Of a DNA stretch of 8,002 nt, positions 7,494-8,002 are shown piece after piece. The stretch is from Collinsella sp. (GTDB lineage: Bacteria > Actinomycetota > Coriobacteriia > Coriobacteriales > Coriobacteriaceae). The number at the start of each line of letters is the position of its first letter. Within the stretch, counting starts at the first letter, position 1. Made by a program: the position numbers and the translations under genes. The stretch is from contig WGSR01000066.1 in the NCBI GenBank assembly GCA_014871545.1, forward strand, positions 1 to 8,002, in the 5' to 3' direction. The notes under the pieces were generated by a model, which saw only the letters and a list, made by a program, of their open reading frames with translations, searched no databases and was not told the DNA's origin.

Positions 7494-7587
7494 TTTCCCG
7501 GGCACCCGATCTTGACCTTCAAGTCGTCGCTCGCGTACCAAAGTACGCGTCGCTCCTCTTTCAGGTCAATCTCGGGCACCTGGAAAA
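7494..7587 (-). other. Long imperfect RNA hairpin between copA and copZ
   Basis: Two 38-nt arms, 7543-7580 and 7501-7538, face each other around a 4-nt loop (UUUG in the minus-strand RNA). The apical 7 bp is perfect (CGCGTAC/GTACGCG on the plus strand). In minus-strand RNA the basal nine pairs include U-G and G-U wobbles (7578/7503 and 7577/7504), and two tandem G-A/A-G mismatches occur (7571/7510 with 7570/7511; 7562/7519 with 7561/7520). Six more pairs extend the base to 7587/7494 after one mismatch. Below the apical stem is a mostly unpaired internal loop carrying an 8-nt direct repeat GAGCGACG on both sides. No U tract follows, so it is not an intrinsic terminator. It may control processing or the copA:copZ ratio, or be a dispersed palindrome. 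Confidence 0.7.
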
Positions 7588-7615
7588 CCCGTTATAAATG
7601 GACTTAATGGTGAGC

Positions 7616-8002
7616 CTATTTTGCCACTTTAGGCTTAAAGGATTTTAGGCGCAGCGCATTGCTTACGACGCAGACACTCGACAGGCTCATGGCCGCGGCG
7701 CCAAACATCGGCGAGAGTTGCCAACCGGTGAGGGGGAAGAACACGCCCGCGGCGAGCGGAATGCCGATGCCGTTGTAGAACAGCGCCCAGAACAGGTCCT
7801 GCTTGATGTTGCGAATCGTGGCGCGCGAAAGCTCGATGGCGCGGGCGACGTCCATGAGGTCGCTGCGCATGAGCACGACATCCGCCCCCTCCTTGGCGAT
7901 GTCGGCGCCGGTGCCGATCGCAAGGCCCACGTCGGCGCGCGCCAGGGCGGGGGAGTCGTTGATGCCGTCGCCCACCATGGCGACCTTGCCGCCCGCATCC
8001 TG
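7616..8002 (-). CDS. copA: Cu(+)-exporting P1B-type ATPase, C-terminal part; 5' end outside window
   Basis: This is the last 128 or so residues of a copper-transporting P-type ATPase, a membrane pump that exports Cu(+) using ATP. The frame is open to the window edge, so upstream parts (metal-binding domains, CPC helix, DKTG phosphorylation site) lie beyond it. Visible are the hinge motif VGDGINDSPALARADVGLAI of the P domain, GTGADIAKEGADVVL, then two C-terminal membrane helices. The first contains FYNGIGIP and the second AAAMSLSSVCVVSNALRL; the YN pair and the MxxSS motif in these helices are the signature of the P1B-1 Cu(+) subgroup. The protein ends in a short basic tail, KSFKPKVAK. It is the upstream gene of the copA-copZ-csoR operon as seen here. 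Confidence 0.95.
   Translation of the reverse strand, partial: QDAGGKVAMVGDGINDSPALARADVGLAIGTGADIAKEGADVVLMRSDLMDVARAIELSRATIRNIKQDLFWALFYNGIGIPLAAGVFFPLTGWQLSPMFGAAAMSLSSVCVVSNALRLKSFKPKVAK

Noticed and set aside
7470..7615. A CsoR operator or internal promoter before copZ
   Set aside because: I found no G-tract-centred inverted repeat of CsoR type and no good -35/-10 pair; the main structure there is the imperfect hairpin.

Overview
The window looks like the chromosome of a GC-rich Actinomycetota member of the class Coriobacteriia, most like a gut Collinsella. This rests on codon preference (GC-rich third positions), the style of the proteins and the palindromic intergenic repeats. No rRNA or marker gene is present to prove it. 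No tRNA, rRNA, CRISPR array, integrase or transposase was seen.

Layout. Positions 1-2127 hold the 3' end of gltB and all of gltD, a plus-strand operon for NADPH-type glutamate synthase (nitrogen assimilation). A 353-bp intergenic stretch with competing hairpins follows. Next is an unrecognised 235-residue cytosolic protein (2481-3188). From 3225 to 4682 lies a cassette-like block: three palindromic units, then one gene for a protein with an AbiEi-like N-terminal half and a DUF559/Vsr-like nuclease C-terminal half, then two more units of the same palindrome. A metal-dependent amidohydrolase of the imidazolonepropionase/prolidase-like group follows (4832-6202) with its own likely promoter.

A strong bidirectional terminator (6254-6288) separates the plus-strand genes from a minus-strand half. 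Read in the direction of transcription, that half carries the 3' end of a Cu(+) P-type ATPase gene (copA), a copper chaperone (copZ), a CsoR-family metal-sensing repressor and, after a GGGGACAG-type palindromic element, a small two-helix membrane protein with a zinc ribbon. copA, copZ and csoR form a coherent copper-efflux operon: the chaperone passes Cu(+) to the pump and the repressor senses Cu(+). Its promoter lies outside the window.

Two features stand out. One is the array of 56-57-bp palindromes on both sides of the orphan AbiEi/DUF559 gene, with exact 79-bp periodicity upstream and paired changes between arms. The other is a 94-nt imperfect hairpin between copA and copZ whose G-U wobbles and tandem G-A mismatches favour folding only in the operon's sense RNA.
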